Positions 59,745-64,000 of a DNA stretch of 64,000 nucleotides are shown piece by piece. The DNA is from Candidatus Bathyarchaeota archaeon (GTDB lineage Archaea > Thermoproteota > Bathyarchaeia > Bathyarchaeales > Bathycorpusculaceae). Position 1 is the stretch's first letter, and each line of letters opens with the position of its first letter. Below the pieces are notes generated by a model that was not told where the DNA came from, did no database searches, and worked only from the letters and a program-made list of their open reading frames with translations. The translations under genes were made by a program, and so were the position numbers. The DNA lies in contig JAOZHX010000008.1 in assembly GCA_026014665.1 (NCBI GenBank), forward strand, positions 150,624-214,623, written 5' to 3'.

Positions 59745-60980
59745 TTACTCCCTTAATCCGAAATAATTGATTTGTTTTTCAATGCGCCCACTCCTAGCTA
59801 TGCGCAATAGGTCTTCGAAAATCGTTCGGAAAGCTTTTGGATTAGAGTCCCTTCCACCTAAACCGTAGATGTAATCCACGATTGGAGGATGGTTTTGCCC
59901 GTCATACAATGCATGCCGCACTTCATGGTAAACCGCTCCGCCAAAACCGCCAAAACTCATACTCTTATCCATGACAGCAATCGCTTTAGCATTCTTTAGT
60001 GCACTTCGAATTTCTTCGACTGGCAAAGGCCTAAACGTACGTAACCGTAGCAACCCTGCTTTGATGCCCTCTTGGCGTAATTCATCAATCACAACCTTGA
60101 GTGTACCTGAAGTTGAGCCAACGCAAACCACCGCTATTTCCGCATCATTTAGTTTGTAGGGTTCAACTAGTCCATTTCCATAGCTTCTACCGCTAATTTC
60201 TGCGTATTCAGCGTTTACTTCTTGAATTTTTTTCAAAGCATTTTTCATGCCTTCTTCTTGCTGCCTCTTAAACTCGAAATAGTAGTTCTGAAGAGCAATC
60301 GGTCCCATAGTCATGGGATTTTCTGGGTCAAGCTTGAAGGGCACTGTTTTGCCTTCGTGTGTAACCACGGTGGGGAATTTCCGTTCGCCGATGAATTGTG
60401 TGACGGTTTCGTCTGGTAAAGTATCGACCCGCTCTAAAGTGTGGCTTAACGTGAATCCATCCAAGCCAACCATGATTGGCAAAGAAACATTTACGTCCTC
60501 GGCAATCCGAAAAGCTTGCAAAATAGAGTCATATGCTTCCTGTGCGTTCTCAACATAGATATGTATCCAACCGCTGTCCCGTTCCGCCATGCTGTCTGAT
60601 TGGTCGCCATGAATGTTTAGCGGAGAAGACAAAGCTCGGTTCGCAATAGCCATAACCACAGGTGCACGCGAACCTGAAGTCACCGTTAAAATCTCGTGCA
60701 TAAGTGCCAAACCTGCAGAAGCGCTTGCAGTGAAGGTTCTTGCCCCTGTAGCGGAAGCTGCAAGACAAGCAGTGATTGCGCTATGCTCGGATTCAGTGCA
60801 GACAAATTCCGTGTTTACTTCGCCGTCCGCAACATACTCACTAAATTTTTCCACTATGATTGTTTGGGGGGTGATTGGGTATGCAGCAACTACGTCAACA
60901 TCCGATTGTTTCACTGCATACGCTACGGCTTCATCGCCATTTAGCGCCATGATTTCTTGTTTAACTGGTTGTTTTGCCAT
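59745..60980 (-). CDS. porA: pyruvate:ferredoxin oxidoreductase alpha subunit
   Basis: LNGDEAVAYAVKQSDVDVVAAYPITPQTIIVEKFSEYVADGEVNTEFVCTESEHSAI. Confidence 0.95.
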   Translation of the reverse strand: MAKQPVKQEIMALNGDEAVAYAVKQSDVDVVAAYPITPQTIIVEKFSEYVADGEVNTEFVCTESEHSAITACLAASATGARTFTASASAGLALMHEILTVTSGSRAPVVMAIANRALSSPLNIHGDQSDSMAERDSGWIHIYVENAQEAYDSILQAFRIAEDVNVSLPIMVGLDGFTLSHTLERVDTLPDETVTQFIGERKFPTVVTHEGKTVPFKLDPENPMTMGPIALQNYYFEFKRQQEEGMKNALKKIQEVNAEYAEISGRSYGNGLVEPYKLNDAEIAVVCVGSTSGTLKVVIDELRQEGIKAGLLRLRTFRPLPVEEIRSALKNAKAIAVMDKSMSFGGFGGAVYHEVRHALYDGQNHPPIVDYIYGLGGRDSNPKAFRTIFEDLLRIARSGRIEKQINYFGLRE

Positions 60981-60983
60981 CTC

Positions 60984-61268
60984 TTATTCCTCCGGTAACT
61001 TCATAGCTATCGCTTTCGTCGGACATTCATTGGCGCAGATACCGCAACCTTTGCAGAAGCTAAAGTCAAATTCGATTTTACCCATTTCTGGGCGCCACTT
61101 AATTGCGCCTTCAGGACAAAGCATAACGCATGTCAAACATGTTGTGCATTTTTCTAGGTCACGCACTGGCATGTAAGTTTTCCAGTCGCCTGTCATGAAA
61201 CCAACGCTTGATTTCGAACAAACGCCAGCTATGGAAATTTCCTTCCAACCCTTTTCTTTACTGCTCAT
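60984..61268 (-). CDS. porD: pyruvate:ferredoxin oxidoreductase delta subunit (2x[4Fe-4S])
   Basis: CTTCLTCVMLCPEGAIK...CKGCGICANECPTKAI. Confidence 0.95.
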   Translation of the reverse strand: MSSKEKGWKEISIAGVCSKSSVGFMTGDWKTYMPVRDLEKCTTCLTCVMLCPEGAIKWRPEMGKIEFDFSFCKGCGICANECPTKAIAMKLPEE

Positions 61269-61828
61269 TCTACTTTTGCCTCTTTAAACGCTTCTTGGAT
61301 AACTGCAAAGTTCTTTTCAGCTAAATCTGCCCTGAAACGTCCTTTGAGCGTTTTCTGTATGCCCTCTAAGGTGACTATCTCGGTTGCTTTAGCTACAACC
61401 CCCAGTAGAGCCGTATTTGTTATTGGTGCTCCAAGAATTTTTAGAGCAATCTCTGTTGCTGGAACCGTCCAAACTTTGCCTTTGGTCACTCTTAGGCTTT
61501 CTTTAAGGATAGCGGGTTCCTCGCTTGAATTAATTATAAGGCAATCTTCATCGCGGTTTAACCCAGCAGTTACGGGTACAGTTTTGAGTAAAGTGTTATC
61601 TAAAACTACTACCACGTCTGGATCATAGATTTGACAATGCAACCTAATCGGTTCAGTGCTTATGCGGGTAAAAGCAGTCACTGGCGCACCCATCCGCTCA
61701 GGTCCAAACTCAGGGAAAGATTGAATGTATTTGCCTTCGTCCAGCGCGGTTCGAGCCAAGAGTTCACTGGCTGTCCAAGCGCCTTGACCGCCTCTACCGT
61801 GCCATCTAAACTCTACCATAGTTTTCAA
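61265..61828 (-). CDS. porC: pyruvate:ferredoxin oxidoreductase gamma subunit
   Basis: VEFRWHGRGGQGAWTASELLARTALDEGKYIQSFPEFGPERMGAPV. Confidence 0.95.
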   Translation of the reverse strand: MKTMVEFRWHGRGGQGAWTASELLARTALDEGKYIQSFPEFGPERMGAPVTAFTRISTEPIRLHCQIYDPDVVVVLDNTLLKTVPVTAGLNRDEDCLIINSSEEPAILKESLRVTKGKVWTVPATEIALKILGAPITNTALLGVVAKATEIVTLEGIQKTLKGRFRADLAEKNFAVIQEAFKEAKVE

Positions 61829-62148
61829 AGTGCAGTCCCTTTTCTAAAGCAGTTAGGGATAAAGATGTTGAATACCTTGATATACATTTTTCTAGTAAAA
61901 TGCAAAACAACTTCGAGTCAAAGTAAGATTGATTCTTTTACGTTTTAACAGGATTCGTCTCCTCTGCTGGAGCTTTAGCACTGGTCCTTATTTGTTAAAC
62001 AATTTTTCTAGGCAAACAGGCAATCCAACCGTCATTATCGGCTCAAACAAGCAAACAAGAGAGCAATATAGTTATATCTCACAACGACTGACTAGATTTC
62101 TGCTTTAATTAGGCTTCAATGGGGTTTCATGATCCAGGAGGATAGTTA

Positions 62149-63615
62149 ATGGGAGAAATAGTTTTAACCGCAGACCGAACCCTGATGAGTAACTACCATC
62201 ACAACGAATTTCTCGGTTTTGGCACCTGTGCCCCACCAAACTTCATTCCTGAATGGCTCTACAGCTACCTATTTTTCCCTCCGCTACAAACCCATAGAGG
62301 GCATCCTTGGACAGCACCCTATGGCTTGAGAAAGGCAGAAGCTCAACTATTGAAAGAAGGTTTCAAAGTTGACACAGTAAGTCCAAGCCATCTACAAAAG
62401 CACTTGGGCGAGGCAAAGGTGCTGGGCATTCATGTCATGGATCCGTTTGGGTTGGGTCCAGCTTCGACTACGCTTGCTTCGATTTTCAAAAAAGAACCCT
62501 ACCTTGCAAAGCATTTTCAGGCTTTGCTTAGTAAACCATGCATCAGAGAAGCAAAGCAAAAAAATCGCTTAAAAGTGATCGTCGGTGGACCAGGTGCATG
62601 GCAGTTCCGCTATCGAGAGAGCGCAGTTAAAGAATTAGGTATTGATTGCATAGTTGAAGGTGAAGCAGAGAACGTTATTGGAAAACTGTTCAAGGCAGCT
62701 GTTGAAGGCCAAGAGATTCCCAGACATTATGAAGTAGACGTTGCAGAGACGCCGAGCATAGAGGAGATACCAGATATAGTACACCCATCCATCAATGGTT
62801 TAATCGAGATTGGCCGAGGTTGCTGTCGCGGTTGCCAATTCTGCAACGTAACGCTAAGACCGCTAAGGTGGTATCCTGTCGAAAAAATCGAACGTGAACT
62901 AAATGTTAACCTGGATTCAGGAAAAGTCAAGGGTGCCTGTCTCCACGCCGAAGACGTTATGCTCTATGGCTCCAAGAACACCCTTCCGAACGAAGAGAAA
63001 CTTGTACAGTTACACGAGATGGTCGTAAAACGCTGCGAAGGAATAAGCTGGAGCCACTGCTCTCTGGCTGCAATTGCGTCAAGCCCCAAACTCTTTGAAA
63101 AATTATCGGAAATCATACTTCAGAAGCAAAGTTGGTGGGGGGTGGAAATAGGTATAGAGACCGGTTCGCCAGAGATAGCTAAAAAAATCATGCCTGCAAA
63201 AGCTCATCCCTTTAGCGCTGAAAAGTGGCATGAGGTTGTCGTTGAGGGCATGGGTTTAGCGCATGATAATAAGCTTGTTCCTGCCTGCACGTTGATTGTA
63301 GGGTTGCCTGAGGAGAAAGAGGAAGATGTTACTAAAACGATGGATTTAGTTGATGATTTGAATGGTATGCGTAGCCTAATTGTGCCTTTGTTCTTTGTTC
63401 CGCTGGGGCACTTAAAGAGTGAGGACTGGTTTACCAACACTAAGCTAAACGAGTTACATAAACAACTTTTGATTCAATGTGCGGAACATGACTTCCGCTG
63501 GGTGGATAACTTGCTGGATATGTCATTCTCTGATAAATGGTACAAACGCCTAACTAAAGAGTTCTACAAGGGTTTCTCGACGATTGCAAAGCGTAAAGTC
63601 AGAGAAATCGAATAA
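62149..63615 (+). CDS. B12-binding domain / radical SAM protein, paralog of 23130..24749
   Basis: LIEIGRGCCRGCQFCNVTLR (Cx3Cx2C), VIVGGPGAWQFRYRE, LIVGLPEEKEEDVTKTMDLVDDL. Confidence 0.88.
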   Translation: MGEIVLTADRTLMSNYHHNEFLGFGTCAPPNFIPEWLYSYLFFPPLQTHRGHPWTAPYGLRKAEAQLLKEGFKVDTVSPSHLQKHLGEAKVLGIHVMDPFGLGPASTTLASIFKKEPYLAKHFQALLSKPCIREAKQKNRLKVIVGGPGAWQFRYRESAVKELGIDCIVEGEAENVIGKLFKAAVEGQEIPRHYEVDVAETPSIEEIPDIVHPSINGLIEIGRGCCRGCQFCNVTLRPLRWYPVEKIERELNVNLDSGKVKGACLHAEDVMLYGSKNTLPNEEKLVQLHEMVVKRCEGISWSHCSLAAIASSPKLFEKLSEIILQKQSWWGVEIGIETGSPEIAKKIMPAKAHPFSAEKWHEVVVEGMGLAHDNKLVPACTLIVGLPEEKEEDVTKTMDLVDDLNGMRSLIVPLFFVPLGHLKSEDWFTNTKLNELHKQLLIQCAEHDFRWVDNLLDMSFSDKWYKRLTKEFYKGFSTIAKRKVREIE

Positions 63616-63681
63616 CTGAATTTTGGACAACTAAACTTAAATAGTATATTGGAACTCAAAGTGGCGTAAGTATCATGCTTT

Positions 63682-63758
63682 GCCGCCGTGGCTCAGCCCG
63701 GTAGAGCGGCTGGCTGTTAACCAGTCGGTCAAAGGTTCGAATCCTTTCGGCGGCGCCA
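63682..63758 (+). tRNA. tRNA-Asn (GTT), CCA apparently encoded
   Basis: Acceptor GCCGCCG/CGGCGGC, anticodon loop CTGTTAA, T arm AAAGG-TTCGAAT-CCTTT, discriminator G then CCA. Confidence 0.95.
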
Positions 63759-63792
63759 CTCCTAATCAGAAAAACTACTGTTTTTGGGTTTG

Positions 63793-64000
63793 TTATGCCG
63801 AGACTTCTTTTTTGATTAGTTGTTTGAGTTGCTCTGCTAGGATGGATAGCTGATGGTTTTCTGTTTGTTCTTGTGTCTCGGTGATGTTTCCCCGCTTTAA
63901 GGCATCTTTGGTCAAGATTTCTTCGGGGTTTTCGCCCCACGCCCGTATTATTTCTTTTAGTTGCGCGATTCTGTTTAGCTGCGTTTTAGGTCTGATTGCC
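63793..64000 (-). CDS. C-terminal part of a hypothetical protein truncated by the window end
   Basis: Open frame from the window edge: AIRPKTQLNRIAQLKEIIRAWGENPEEILTKDALKRGNITETQEQTENHQLSILAEQLKQLIKKEVSA*; not in the ORF track. Confidence 0.6.
   Translation of the reverse strand, partial: AIRPKTQLNRIAQLKEIIRAWGENPEEILTKDALKRGNITETQEQTENHQLSILAEQLKQLIKKEVSA

Noticed and set aside
63656-63940. 94-aa minus-strand ORF ending AAERIRTFDRLVNSQPLYRAEPRR
   Set aside because: Well-known artefact: antisense translation of a tRNA gene; it runs through the tRNA-Asn at 63682-63758. The genuine minus-strand gene here ends at 63793 in another frame.

Overview
Archaeal chromosomal segment. The gene content (TiaS, archaeal-type AlaRS and TrmI, four-subunit POR, stand-alone Lrp/AsnC ligand domains) suggests a Bathyarchaeia/Thermoproteota-like lineage; that placement is inferred from family content only. 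I support about 50 protein genes, two tRNAs (Arg-TCT, Asn-GTT) and a dnaJ / hypothetical / grpE / dnaK heat-shock locus. Other recognisable blocks are AMP-forming acetyl-CoA synthetase with an acetate-permease-like protein, two P2-type ATPases next to a membrane pyrophosphatase, a porCDAB operon, three MFS transporters and two paralogous B12-binding/radical SAM proteins. The most interesting unexplained signal is a dispersed ~185-bp intergenic repeat present four times (16.6, 20.6, 26.3 and 45.0 kb, both orientations). It has conserved and partly compensated inverted repeats in an interlocked (pseudoknot-like) order plus a conserved AACATG-N4-CATGTT hairpin, so it is a candidate structured ncRNA or non-autonomous element. 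Other notable items are a seven-repeat PLL-lectin-like propeller fused to an AvrRpt2-type cysteine protease, a 34-aa stand-alone C2H2 zinc-finger microprotein missed by the ORF track, a P-type ATPase whose N-terminus implies an AUA start, a DnaK with a substituted phosphate-loop Asp, and operator-like inverted repeats at the dnaJ and dnaK-operon promoters. No CRISPR array, rRNA or transposase was seen.
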